The translations under genes and the position numbers were made by a program. 64,000 nucleotides of DNA, from the NCBI RefSeq assembly GCF_006547145.1, contig NZ_CP041244.1, forward strand, positions 5,890,001 through 5,954,000, in the 5' to 3' direction. Below are positions 1 to 8,719 of this stretch, one piece after another. Each line of letters starts with the position of its first letter. The first letter of the stretch is position 1. Origin of the DNA: Actinomadura sp. WMMA1423. GTDB taxonomy: Bacteria > Actinomycetota > Actinomycetes > Streptosporangiales > Streptosporangiaceae. The notes under the pieces are model-generated. The model did no database searches. It was not told the origin of the DNA and worked only from the letters and a program-made list of their open reading frames with translations.

Positions 1-1
1 C

Positions 2-676
2 CCCGCGCGGGCCCTGCGCGACGGGCTGGTGGGCGCGATGCTCCAGGAGGGCGGGCTGGTCCCGCGGATCAAGGTGCGGGAGCTGGTCTCGTTCGTGCGG
101 GGCACCTTCCCCGACCCGATGCCGTACACGGAGATCCTCGAGACGGCGGGGCTCGTCGCGCTGGCGGACAAGCGCGTCGACAAGCTCTCGGGCGGCCAGT
201 CGCAGCGCGTCCGGTTCGCGCTCGCGCTGGCAGGGGATCCGGATCTCATCGTCCTGGACGAGCCGACGGCCGCACTGGACGTGGAGGCCCGCCGCGAGCT
301 GTGGACGGCCATGCGCGCCGACGCGTCCCGCGGCAAGACGGTCGTGTTCTGCACCCACTACCTGGAAGAGGCGGACCAGAACGCCGGACGGATCGTCATC
401 GTCGACTCCGGACGGATCACCGCCGACGGCACCGGCGCGCAGCTGAAGGAGGCCGTCTCCGGAAGGATCGTCAGCTTCGAGCTGCGGGAGGGGACGTCCA
501 CCGCCGCGCTGGAGCGGCTGCCGGGCGTCACGACGGTCGAGGTCCGCGGTGGCCGCGCGATCCTGCGCACGCTCGACTCCGACGCCACCCTCGCCGCGCT
601 CGGGCCCGTCCCCCGGCTCGAGGTGACGGGCGTCGGCCTGGAAGACGCCTTCGTCGCCCTCACTGGTCCCCGCTAA
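2..676 (+). CDS. ABC transporter ATP-binding protein (5' truncated by window edge)
   Basis: This is the C-terminal part of an ABC ATPase whose start lies before the window; the reading frame is open from base 2. The visible part has the signature LSGGQSQRVR, Walker B with D-loop (DLIVLDEPTAALD) and the switch histidine in FCTHYLEEAD. A C-terminal extension of about 80 residues follows, as in drug-export ATPases of the DrrA/CcmA type. It would power the ABC-2 permease encoded 19 bp downstream, probably as a homodimer. The exported substrate cannot be told from sequence. Confidence 0.93.
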   Translation, partial: PARALRDGLVGAMLQEGGLVPRIKVRELVSFVRGTFPDPMPYTEILETAGLVALADKRVDKLSGGQSQRVRFALALAGDPDLIVLDEPTAALDVEARRELWTAMRADASRGKTVVFCTHYLEEADQNAGRIVIVDSGRITADGTGAQLKEAVSGRIVSFELREGTSTAALERLPGVTTVEVRGGRAILRTLDSDATLAALGPVPRLEVTGVGLEDAFVALTGPR

Positions 677-695
677 CCCCCGAAGGAGTACGGCC

Positions 696-1418
696 ATGCT
701 CGCCTACCTGCGACTCGAAGGCACCCGCCTCTACCGCGACGTCAGCTTCCTCGCCGTCAGCCTCATCACGCCGCTGCTCATGTACTTCGTGCTCGGCAAC
801 AGCGCCAAGGGCCCGGACCGCGAGGAGACGCTGCTGCTCCTCACCGTCACCATGGCCGCGTTCGGCGCGATGGGCGCCGTCCTCAACAGCGGCAGCGGCA
901 TCGCCGAGGACAAGAGCCTCGGGTGGCTGCGCCAGCTCCGGCTGACTCCGCTGAGCCCGGCGCGCGTCGTCGTCGGGCGCGGGCTCGTCGGCCTGGTGGT
1001 GGCGCTGCCTCCGATCCTGGCGATCCAGCTCGTGGGGGCGCTCGTCGACCACGTCCGGCACACCCCCGCCGAGTGGGCGGGGAGCGTCGCCGCGCTGTGG
1101 ACGGGGGTCGCGCCGATCGCCCTGCTCGCGATCGGCCTCGGCTACCTGCTGCGGCCGCAGATCGCCCAGGGCGTCGCGGTCGTGTCCTACATCGCGATGT
1201 CGCTGGTCGGCGGCCTGTGGCAGCCCGTCGACAAGCTCCCGGGCTGGCTCCAGCCGGTCTCCCGCGCCACCCCGACCTACCGGTACGCCCAGTTCGCCGA
1301 CGACCTGGCGACCGGTCACGCGCCCCATGCCCAGGGCGCCGCGATCCTTGCGGGCTGGACGGCGATCGCCGCGGTCTTCGCCCTGCTCGCCTACCGCAAG
1401 GGCGCGGAGACCCGGTGA
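696..1418 (+). CDS. ABC-2 type transporter permease
   Basis: A 240-residue membrane protein with about six hydrophobic segments, including SFLAVSLITPLLMYFVLG near the N-terminus and a last helix just before the basic end. This is the size and layout of ABC-2 permeases of the DrrB class. An AAGGAG ribosome-binding site lies about 8 bases before the ATG. It follows the ATPase closely and its stop overlaps the next start (GTGA), so the genes form one operon. The likely role is export of a drug, antibiotic or lipid across the cytoplasmic membrane; the substrate is unknown. Confidence 0.92.
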   Translation: MLAYLRLEGTRLYRDVSFLAVSLITPLLMYFVLGNSAKGPDREETLLLLTVTMAAFGAMGAVLNSGSGIAEDKSLGWLRQLRLTPLSPARVVVGRGLVGLVVALPPILAIQLVGALVDHVRHTPAEWAGSVAALWTGVAPIALLAIGLGYLLRPQIAQGVAVVSYIAMSLVGGLWQPVDKLPGWLQPVSRATPTYRYAQFADDLATGHAPHAQGAAILAGWTAIAAVFALLAYRKGAETR

Positions 1419-1936
1419 TCGAGTACTACCTGCACGGCACCGATCGGGCCGGCGCCGGGACCGGTGCCGGCCTGGCGGTCGTCCCGCCGCCCCCGCACCT
1501 GCCGCCGGCCGTCTGCCATCACGACCCCTACAGCCCCGTCCCGCCCGGCGACCGGCGCGCCGCCGAGATCCGCGACGACGTCCTGCGCTTCACCGGCCCT
1601 CCGCTGGGCGAGCCGCTCCGGCTCGGCGGCGCCGCCGTCACGCTGTACGTCTCGTCCACCGCGGCCGTCGCGCCGCTGAACGTCGGGCTCGCGGACGTCC
1701 CGCCGGACGCGTCGACCACGCTGCTCGCCGCGACCTGCGCGCACGTCACGCGGCTGCGGCGCGGGCACGTCGTGCAGGCGGAGGTCGGGCTCGCGCTGCC
1801 AGAGGTCTGCCTTGGCGCGGGTCACCGGATCCGGCTGGAACTGCATCGCTGCGCCGGGTGCGGCGGGACGCCGATACCGGCGACCGACCGGGTGCACCAC
1901 GACCGGAGCCACCCGTCCAGGATCAGGATCGGATGA
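1415..1936 (+). CDS. Stand-alone PepX_C-like (CocE/NonD C-terminal) domain protein
   Basis: A 173-residue protein starting at GTG 1415, coupled to the permease by a 4-bp GTGA overlap. The stretch from LRFTGPPLGEPLRLGG through VTLYVSSTAA to the HDRSHPSRIRI end resembles the jelly-roll C-terminal domain of CocE/NonD hydrolases and X-Pro dipeptidyl-peptidases. The catalytic alpha/beta-hydrolase part is absent, so it is either a relic or a binding domain reused by the transporter operon. Its last 14 bases overlap the end of the convergent regulator gene. The domain call rests on recognition of the pattern, not on a search. Confidence 0.6.
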   Translation: MIEYYLHGTDRAGAGTGAGLAVVPPPPHLPPAVCHHDPYSPVPPGDRRAAEIRDDVLRFTGPPLGEPLRLGGAAVTLYVSSTAAVAPLNVGLADVPPDASTTLLAATCAHVTRLRRGHVVQAEVGLALPEVCLGAGHRIRLELHRCAGCGGTPIPATDRVHHDRSHPSRIRIG

Positions 1937-4900
1937 GGGCGAGCAGGGCGTCGCGGGTCAGGGCGGCGCCCTGCTCGCGCAGTTCGGCGTAGCGCTGCCC
2001 GCCGAGCGCGACGCGCGCCTGCTCGTTCGCGCGCACCGCGTCGGCGTTGGCGTAGCCCGCCTGGAAGACGGCCTCGCATCCGGCCAGGAGAAGCACCGCC
2101 TTCTCGTGGTCGCCCGCGGAACCGGCGGTGGCGGCGGCGCCGATCACCACCATGATCTGCAGGGACCGGTCGTCGACGGGGCCGAGGGAGCGCAGCGCCT
2201 CGTCGAACTGGGCGTAGGCGCCGGCGAAGTCGCCGGACGCCGACAGCGCCCGCGCGTAGTTGGCCCGGATGAACGCGACGTCGAACGGCACCGTCCGGAG
2301 GGCGGCGAGTTCGGCGAGGACGGAGCGGAAGGCGGGCAGCGCCGTCGCGAAGTCGCCCCGGCGGCCGGCGATCGCGGCGTCCGCCGCCTGGACCAGCGCA
2401 CGCTGCCGGCCGCTGCGCGCGTGCCGGAGGGCGCGCCCGGTGGCGCGGGACGCGCCGTCCAGATCACCGCCCCGCAGCCGCAGGTAGGCGTGCCGGATCA
2501 GGGTGGCGCTGACCTCCTCGTCGGCGAGCAGCCCGTCCAGCAGGGCCTCGGCCTCGTCCATGAGGGGCGCGACCTCGGCGAGCCCGCCGCGCAGGGCACG
2601 GTGCTGGATCACGAGCATGAGCGCTTGGATGAGGCCCCACCGGTCGCCGAGCGCGCGGAACCCCGTGACGGCGCTCTCCAGGTCCTCCACCCGGACCAGC
2701 AGGCTGCCCCGCATCATGACCGCCGCGCTCGCCAGCCACGGATCGTCCGCCGCCGCGTATTGGTCGAGGAGTTCCAGCGCCTCCTCCGACCTGCCCGTCA
2801 TCGCGAGCAGCGACGCGCCCGACACCAGCAGGAGCGGGTTGACCGGACCGTCCTCGGCGCGGACGGCCGTGAACGCCTCCGCGAGCCCGGCGAGGTCCGC
2901 CGCCCCGGTCGCCGAGGAGAAGTCCAGCGGATGGGCGAAGTCGGCGAGATGGGCGGCGAGCAGGCAGGTCGCGTGCTCGAGCACCAGGCCGTCCGGCGGG
3001 CCGTCCGGGGTGAGCGCCAGCACCTGCCGGGCCTGCCGCGACGCCTCCCACCGCTGCCCGCGGAACCACCAGTACCAGGTCAGCGCGGCGCACAGCCGCA
3101 GCGCGAGTGCGGCGTCCCCGCCGTCGACCGCCCAGCGCAGCGCGGCGAGGGCGTTGTCGTGCGACTCGGCGATGCGGTCGAGGGCCTCCTGCTGGGCGGC
3201 CGTCCGCAGCGCCGGTTCGGCGGCCTCGACCGTGTCCAGGAAGCGGCGCGCGTGCGCCGCCCGCACGGCGGCCTCTTCTCCGGCCTCGTTGAGACGCCCC
3301 GCGGCGTACGCGCGGATCGTCTCCAGCATGCGGTAGCGGTCGCCGTCCGGCTCGACCAGCGACTTGTCCACCAGCGCGGTGAGCGGGTCGAGGACGTCCT
3401 CGCCGCACACGGCCTCGGCGTCCTCCAGGCCGAACCTGCCCGCGAAGACCGACAGGGCCCGGGCCGCCCCGGCCTCCCGCTCCGCGAGCGACTCCCAGCT
3501 CCACTCGACCACGGCGCGCAACGTCTGGTGGCGGGGCAGCGCGGTCCGGTGGCCGCCGGTCAGGAGCCGGAAGCGGTCGTCCAGCCGGGCGAGGATCTGC
3601 GCGGGAGACAGCGCGCGCGCCCGCGCGGCGGCCAGTTCGATCGCCAGCGGCAGGCCGTCCAACTCGCGGCAGATGGCGCCGATGGCCTCCAGGTCCTGCG
3701 ACCGTCCCGCGCGGACGGCCTCGGCGCGGTCCACGAACAGCCGGACCGCGGGGAACTCCAGCGACGCCGCCCCCTCCGGAGGCAGCCGGAGCGGCGGGAT
3801 CGGGAAGAGGACCTCGCCGGGCACCGCCAGCGGTTCCCGGCTCGTCGCGAGCAGCCGGACGTCCGGGCACGCGCCGAGGACGAGATCGGCCACCCGGGCC
3901 ACCGCGTCGACCACGTGCTCGCAGTTGTCGAGGACGAGCAGCAGGCGCCGTCCGGCGAGCGCCTCGGTGAGGCGTCCCTCCGGATCTGCGGCCTCGCCCG
4001 CCTTCCGCACTCCTTCGCGGACGCCCAGCGCGGCCATCACGGTGGAGGCGACGTCGGCCTCGGCGGCGAGCGAGGCGAACTCCACCAGCGTCACGCCGTC
4101 GGGCCACGCCTCGGCGCGGGCACCCGCCTCCACCGCGAGCCTGGTCTTGCCCGCCCCGCCCGGTCCCACGATCGTGACGAGCTTCGCGTCCCGCAGCATC
4201 CCGGCGACCTGGGAGAGCTCGGCGTCCCGGCCGACGAAGCTCGTGACCCGCGCGCGCAGACCCCGCGCCGGAGCCCGCCCGGCGGTGCGGTCGTCGCCGC
4301 GCAGCACGGTCAGGTGCGCCTCCGCGAGGACGGGGGACGGATCGACGCCCAGCTCCTCCGCGAGCAGGCTCCGGGTCCGCTCGAAGACCTCCAGCGCCTC
4401 GCTCTGCCGCCCGTCTCCGGCGAGGGCCCGCATCGTCAGGGCCGCGAGCCGTTCCCGCAGCGGATGCTCCCTCGCCTCCGCGCCGAGATGGGCGGCCACG
4501 TCCGCATGCCGGCCGAGGGCCAGCGCCGCTTCGGCCCGGTCCTCGACGGCGGTGAGACGGCGTTCCTCCAGCCCCGCCGCGACGGGCGCCGCGAACGGGG
4601 CGTCGAGCACGTCGGCGAGGGCCGCGCCGCGCCACAGCCCGAGTGCCTCGTCCAATACCTGCACCGCCGAGCGGGGGTCACCGCCGCGCAGGGCGGCCCT
4701 GCCCTCGGCCGCGAGCTGCGCGAACCGTACGGCGTCCACCTGGCCGGGGTCGACGGCGAGCAGGTAGCCGGGCGGGCTGACCAGGACCGAGTCCGGGCGG
4801 AGGACGCCTCGCAGACGCTTGACGAGGGTGGCGAGGGCGTTGCCCGTGTTGGCGGGTGGCCGCTCGCCCCACAACCCGTCCATGAGCCTCGTGGCGGGGA

Positions 4901-5030
4901 CCGTCCGCCCGGCGTCGAGAGCCAGCATGGCGAGCAGCGCCCGCACCCGCGCCCCGCCGACCGCGACGCCGTCCCCGCCATCGTCCCGGACGAGCAACGG
5001 CCCGAGCAGCCCGATCTCCACCCCCGACAT
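1923..5030 (-). CDS. AfsR/SARP-family regulator with BTAD, NB-ARC-type ATPase and C-terminal helical repeats
   Basis: A 1035-residue regulator. Residues about 5-95 form the winged-helix DNA-binding domain and about 96-242 the bacterial transcriptional activator domain (ending in EELGVDPSPVLAEAH). An STAND-type ATPase follows, with Walker A GPGGAGKTR at 289-297 and Walker B LLLVLDN near 363-369. The rest, from about 600, is rich in alanine and leucine helices that look like TPR repeats. This is the usual multi-domain architecture of AfsR-like activators of secondary metabolism or export genes. It converges on, and overlaps by 14 bp, the small PepX_C gene, so it may act on the ABC operon, but no target is shown. 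Confidence 0.93.
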   Translation of the reverse strand: MSGVEIGLLGPLLVRDDGGDGVAVGGARVRALLAMLALDAGRTVPATRLMDGLWGERPPANTGNALATLVKRLRGVLRPDSVLVSPPGYLLAVDPGQVDAVRFAQLAAEGRAALRGGDPRSAVQVLDEALGLWRGAALADVLDAPFAAPVAAGLEERRLTAVEDRAEAALALGRHADVAAHLGAEAREHPLRERLAALTMRALAGDGRQSEALEVFERTRSLLAEELGVDPSPVLAEAHLTVLRGDDRTAGRAPARGLRARVTSFVGRDAELSQVAGMLRDAKLVTIVGPGGAGKTRLAVEAGARAEAWPDGVTLVEFASLAAEADVASTVMAALGVREGVRKAGEAADPEGRLTEALAGRRLLLVLDNCEHVVDAVARVADLVLGACPDVRLLATSREPLAVPGEVLFPIPPLRLPPEGAASLEFPAVRLFVDRAEAVRAGRSQDLEAIGAICRELDGLPLAIELAAARARALSPAQILARLDDRFRLLTGGHRTALPRHQTLRAVVEWSWESLAEREAGAARALSVFAGRFGLEDAEAVCGEDVLDPLTALVDKSLVEPDGDRYRMLETIRAYAAGRLNEAGEEAAVRAAHARRFLDTVEAAEPALRTAAQQEALDRIAESHDNALAALRWAVDGGDAALALRLCAALTWYWWFRGQRWEASRQARQVLALTPDGPPDGLVLEHATCLLAAHLADFAHPLDFSSATGAADLAGLAEAFTAVRAEDGPVNPLLLVSGASLLAMTGRSEEALELLDQYAAADDPWLASAAVMMRGSLLVRVEDLESAVTGFRALGDRWGLIQALMLVIQHRALRGGLAEVAPLMDEAEALLDGLLADEEVSATLIRHAYLRLRGGDLDGASRATGRALRHARSGRQRALVQAADAAIAGRRGDFATALPAFRSVLAELAALRTVPFDVAFIRANYARALSASGDFAGAYAQFDEALRSLGPVDDRSLQIMVVIGAAATAGSAGDHEKAVLLLAGCEAVFQAGYANADAVRANEQARVALGGQRYAELREQGAALTRDALLALIRS

Positions 5031-5316
5031 ATTGCCCTAAAGCCCTTCACCCACCGATCGTCCGGGACACATCACGATCCGGCCTGACCACGAACCGGCA
5101 GCGAACGCGAGGCGACCGGCCCCAGGTCTTCACGGGCCTGGGGGTACGGAGCGCAACGGTCGTCGTGACAGATGACGGTCCGGGCCGACCACGGACGCGA
5201 GCCGCCGGCGGACGCGAGCGGGCGGTGCTGAGGTCTCCACCGGTCTGAGGGCCAGGTGGGCTTCGGAAGGCGCTCCCCCGGGACGCGGTGGTCAGAGGCG
5301 CACTAGCCTGCCGCGA

Positions 5317-5721
5317 ATGCGCATGCTGCACCTCGGGCTGCGGGTCACCGACCTGGAACGCTCGCTCGCCTTCTACGCCGCACTCGGCTACGTCAAGGTC
5401 GGCCACGTTCCCGGGACGGACTTCGGGAGCCTCACCATGCTCCAGCTGCCCGGCGATCCGTTCGTCAGCCTCGAGCTCGTGCACGATCCGGCGAGACCGG
5501 TCGAGGATGTCAGCGCCGTCAACCATCTCGTCGTGCAGGTGGACGATCTCGACGTCACGCTCGCCGAACTCGCCGCCAAGGGCGTCCCGACCGAGCCGGC
5601 GGCCGAGTCGGGGCCGGGGTTCAAGACGTCCTGGCTGACCGACCCCACCGGCTACAGGATCGAGCTCGTGCAGTGGCCGCCTGGACATCCGCCCGGCATG
5701 ACGGCGGCCGATTTCGCCTGA
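5317..5721 (+). CDS. VOC-family protein, glyoxalase I-like
   Basis: A 134-residue two-module VOC protein. H5, E53, H70 and E116 stand where E. coli glyoxalase I has its metal ligands (H, E, H, E), and the length matches that enzyme, so a metal-dependent lyase or isomerase acting on a thiol-aldehyde adduct is plausible; in actinomycetes the thiol would more likely be mycothiol. No ribosome-binding site precedes the ATG. A TAGCCT hexamer at 5304-5309 is correctly placed as a -10 box for a leaderless transcript. The exact substrate is not known. Confidence 0.82.
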   Translation: MRMLHLGLRVTDLERSLAFYAALGYVKVGHVPGTDFGSLTMLQLPGDPFVSLELVHDPARPVEDVSAVNHLVVQVDDLDVTLAELAAKGVPTEPAAESGPGFKTSWLTDPTGYRIELVQWPPGHPPGMTAADFA

Positions 5722-5909
5722 TGCCGACCGTCACGGGCGTCCTGCGACAACGGGCCCGAGGCCGTTACTCGGGTGGGCAGTGCTCAGCGTAGAGGCCGGT
5801 GAGCGTGGCGCGCCGCCGCATCGACGATCATTGGCGCGTGGGGCGGTGAGGTTCGGCCTCCCCGCCGGCGCCGCCCGCGAAGGAGCCGGGACCGCGTTAC
5901 CGTCGGCGG

Positions 5910-6443
5910 ATGCAGAACCCCTCGGATCAGGTTCCCGCGCTCCTCGACGGCCCGGGGGCCGAGGTGACGGACGCTCGTGAACTTCTCCTCGGGTACCTGG
6001 AGTGGTATCGCGAAGCGCTGGCACGGAAGCTCGCCGGGCTGTCGGACGAGCGGCTACACGAGCCGGTCGAGCCTTTGGGCTGGTCACCGCTCGGCCTGGT
6101 CCAGCACCTCGGTTGGGTCGAGCGCCGGTGGATGCGGTGGGGATTCGCCGCCGAGGACGTCCTCGCCTACCCGCCTGGAGGCGACGAGGCCGAATGGGGC
6201 GTCCCCGCCGACCGGTCGACCGCAGACGTCCTGGACGCCTACCAGAAGGAGGTCGCCAGGACGCGCACCCTGGTGGAGGGCGCCTCGCTGGACGACAAGG
6301 CCCGCCTCGGCGGACGTTTCCAGTCGTCCGATCAGGCTCCGTCTCTCGGCAGGATCCTCTTCCACCTGCTTCAGGAGTACGCGCGCCACGTCGGTCACCT
6401 CGACGTCGCCCGTGAGCTCCTGGACGGGACGACCGGCGAGTAA
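5910..6443 (+). CDS. DinB/DUF664-family protein
   Basis: A 177-residue helical protein of the DinB superfamily. H66 (in LVQHLGWVERRWM) and H160/H163 (in EYARHVGHLD) form the expected metal-binding histidine set. Family members use a divalent metal and often mycothiol or bacillithiol as co-substrate, so a mycothiol-dependent transferase is the general expectation in an actinomycete. It stands alone, with short non-coding gaps on both sides. Its substrate cannot be inferred. Confidence 0.85.
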   Translation: MQNPSDQVPALLDGPGAEVTDARELLLGYLEWYREALARKLAGLSDERLHEPVEPLGWSPLGLVQHLGWVERRWMRWGFAAEDVLAYPPGGDEAEWGVPADRSTADVLDAYQKEVARTRTLVEGASLDDKARLGGRFQSSDQAPSLGRILFHLLQEYARHVGHLDVARELLDGTTGE

Positions 6444-6784
6444 AAGCCGTCGAAGTGCGCCTGTCATCCGGCACTTCTCACACCGGTCAGCCGGGGACGA
6501 TGCGGCCCCGGCGCGAAGCGCCCATCGGCGGCCGCTCCACGATCCTCTACGCCACCGGCCGTCGCCGCCTCGAAGGCCCCCGGCCCGGCGTGACGCGTCG
6601 GGGCCCGGCCCGTCGCCCCCGGCCTGTTCGGCAGATCCCGCTCCGCTCAGGTCTGCGGCTGCACTCATGTGAAGCGCGCCCTCGGCGGGCGGGGCGGCAC
6701 CGGAATGCTCCTGTACAGCGTCGTTTCAAAGTCAGCCAGTCGGCCGGGGAGGTCCGGGCGCGTCGTCGCGAACAACCGCCGCGG
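6444..6784. other. Intergenic gap, no gene seen
   Basis: The 341 bases between the DinB gene and the end of the MarR gene are GC-rich and carry no reading frame with protein-like composition or a ribosome-binding site. I see no clear terminator or repeat. Confidence 0.6.
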
Positions 6785-7159
6785 TCAGTCGGACAGGTGC
6801 TCGGCGAGGATCTTCACGTGGGTGTCGCGCGCGTCGGCGTGGCAGCGCCGGCCGGCGTCGGTGATCTCCACGAAGACGCCGCGGCGGTCGGTGTCGCAGA
6901 GCCCGCGCTGGACGTAGCCGTGCTTCTCCAGGCGGGCGACCGTCCGTGACAGGGCGCTCTGGCTGAGGTACATGGCCGCGGCGATGTCCTGCATGCGACG
7001 CTTTTCGCAGTCCTGGTCCACGAGGCGGTCGAGCGTCTCGTACTCGCTCATGCTCAGGCCGTGGACCTCCTGCAGGGCGCGGTCCAGGGCGCACGCGACC
7101 GTGTTGTAGCAGGTCGCCAGCTCGCGCCAGCGGCCGACCAGAGCAGACTCCGCCTTCAT
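6785..7159 (-). CDS. MarR-family transcriptional regulator
   Basis: A 124-residue winged-helix regulator. The recognition-helix region is MYLSQSALSRTVARLEKHG and the wing is DTDRRGVFVEITDAG, both standard for MarR. I chose the ATG at 7159 (MKAESAL) because longer frames would run through the palindromic operator region. It is divergent from a DHA2-type efflux gene, the classic layout of a repressor that senses a small aromatic or lipophilic ligand and controls its exporter as well as itself. Confidence 0.88.
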   Translation of the reverse strand: MKAESALVGRWRELATCYNTVACALDRALQEVHGLSMSEYETLDRLVDQDCEKRRMQDIAAAMYLSQSALSRTVARLEKHGYVQRGLCDTDRRGVFVEITDAGRRCHADARDTHVKILAEHLSD

Positions 7160-7173
7160 GCCGCGCACCTTAC

Positions 7174-7247
7174 CATGCATGCGCATCAGATGCACAGGAA
7201 TTAAATTCCGCAGAATTTTGTGCGTGGACATTTGATGCATGTGCATG
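7174..7247. promoter_or_regulatory. Divergent MarR/MFS control region with two related palindromes
   Basis: Two related ATGCAT-rich motifs flank an AT-rich centre: CATGCATGCGCATCA at 7174-7188, and TGATGCATGTGCATG at 7233-7247, which reads CATGCACATGCATCA on the other strand (12 of 15 positions agree). Between them is the near-palindrome GGAATTAAATTCC at 7197-7209. Divergent regulator/efflux genes plus paired inverted motifs suggest MarR operators overlapping both promoters. Confidence 0.6.
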
Positions 7248-7261
7248 TACTGTCCTCCGAC

Positions 7262-8713
7262 GTGACTATCACCGAGACCTCACCCGACTCCGCTGTCCGC
7301 GCGCCGGGCGCCGTGGGCGCGCCGGCCGAACAGACCTGGACTCCCCGGTTGTGGGGGGTCCTCGCCGTCCTGTGCGCCGTGTTGTTCCTGGACGGACTCG
7401 ACGTCTCGATGGTGGGCGTCGCGCTGCCGTCGATCGGCGCGGAGCTCGGCCTTTCGACCACGTCACTGCAGTGGATCGTCAACGGTTACGTCCTCGGCTA
7501 CGGCGGGCTGCTCCTGCTCGGCGGACGGACCGCCGACCTCCTCGGCCGCCGCCGGGTCTTCCTCGCCGCCCTCGCGGTGTTCGCCTTGGCGTCGCTGGTG
7601 GGCGGCCTCGTCGACGACGGTGCGCTGCTGATCGCCACCCGCTTCGTGAAGGGCCTGGCCGCCGCCTTCACCGCGCCGACCGCCCTGTCCATCCTGACGA
7701 CCACCTTCCACGAGGGTCCGGCTCGCAACCGGGCGCTGTCGGTGTTCTCCGTCTTCGGGGCCAGCGGCTACTCGTCCGGGCTGATCCTCGGCGGGTTGCT
7801 GACCAGCTTCGGGTGGCGCTGGACGTTCCTGACACCCGTGCCGCTCGCTCTCCTCGCCCTCGTCGCGGGCATCGCGCTGATCCCGCGGGACCGGCCCGCG
7901 GCCGGCGGAGGGCACGACGTTCTCGGCGCCGTGACCCTCACCGGCGGCATGCTGCTCGCGGTCTACACCGTGGTCTCGGCCCCCGACCGCGGCTGGCTGG
8001 ACCCGGTCACCCTGGGCTCCATCGGAGTCGCGGCGGCCCTGCTGATCGCGTTCTTCGTCACCGAGAACAAGGTGCGGCACCCGCTGATCCGGCTCGGCAT
8101 CCTTCGCATCGGCTCGATCGTCCGCGCCAACCTGAGCATCGTCGCGCTGTTCGGCTCCTACCTGAGCTTCCAGTTCATGATGACGCTCTACCTGCAGGAC
8201 GTCCTGCACTGGTCGCCCCTGCGGATGGCCATGGCGCTCCTCCCTGCCGGACTCCTCGTGGCCTTCGGCTCACCGTTCGTCGGCCGCCTGATCGACCGTT
8301 ACGGGACGCCCCGCCTGATCATCAGCTCGATGACCTCCCTGAGCCTCGGTTACGCCTGGTTCCTCGGCACGGCCGGGAACGCCCCGCACTACGCGTTCAC
8401 GATCCTGCCGACGATGCTGCTGCTGGGCGGCGGGTTCGCGTTCGGCTTCAGCTCGATCATGGCGCAGGCCACGGACGGGATCGACGACTCCGAGCAGGGG
8501 CTGGCCTCCGGCCTCGTCCAGACCTCGGGCCAGGTCGGCGCCGCCCTGGTCCTGGCCGTGGTCACCGCCCTCGTCGCCGGCGGGACGGCCGCGGGCGGCG
8601 ACGGCTTCGCGGAGTTCCACCCCGGGGTCAACCTGGTCAGCGGGGTCGCCGTCATCGGCCTGGCCCTCAACCTGATCCCCCTCGTCCGCCGCTACCACCC
8701 GAAGCACGTCTGA
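7262..8713 (+). CDS. MFS transporter, DHA2 (EmrB/QacA) type
   Basis: A 14-helix major facilitator of about 483 residues. Motif A is visible in the loop after helix 2 (LGGRTADLLGRRRVF), and the N-terminal helix contains DGLDVSMVGVALPSIG, typical of EmrB/QacA drug:proton antiporters. An ATG at 7235 is in frame but lies inside the putative operator, so GTG 7262 is preferred; neither has a good ribosome-binding site, and the transcript may be leaderless. It is probably repressed by the divergent MarR protein and would export a toxic lipophilic compound. Confidence 0.9.
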   Translation: MTITETSPDSAVRAPGAVGAPAEQTWTPRLWGVLAVLCAVLFLDGLDVSMVGVALPSIGAELGLSTTSLQWIVNGYVLGYGGLLLLGGRTADLLGRRRVFLAALAVFALASLVGGLVDDGALLIATRFVKGLAAAFTAPTALSILTTTFHEGPARNRALSVFSVFGASGYSSGLILGGLLTSFGWRWTFLTPVPLALLALVAGIALIPRDRPAAGGGHDVLGAVTLTGGMLLAVYTVVSAPDRGWLDPVTLGSIGVAAALLIAFFVTENKVRHPLIRLGILRIGSIVRANLSIVALFGSYLSFQFMMTLYLQDVLHWSPLRMAMALLPAGLLVAFGSPFVGRLIDRYGTPRLIISSMTSLSLGYAWFLGTAGNAPHYAFTILPTMLLLGGGFAFGFSSIMAQATDGIDDSEQGLASGLVQTSGQVGAALVLAVVTALVAGGTAAGGDGFAEFHPGVNLVSGVAVIGLALNLIPLVRRYHPKHV

Positions 8714-8719
8714 CCACCC

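Noticed and set aside
1812..5087. Plus-strand 1091-codon frame opposite the SARP regulator
   Set aside because: Antisense shadow of a well-supported coding gene, with no domain signature.
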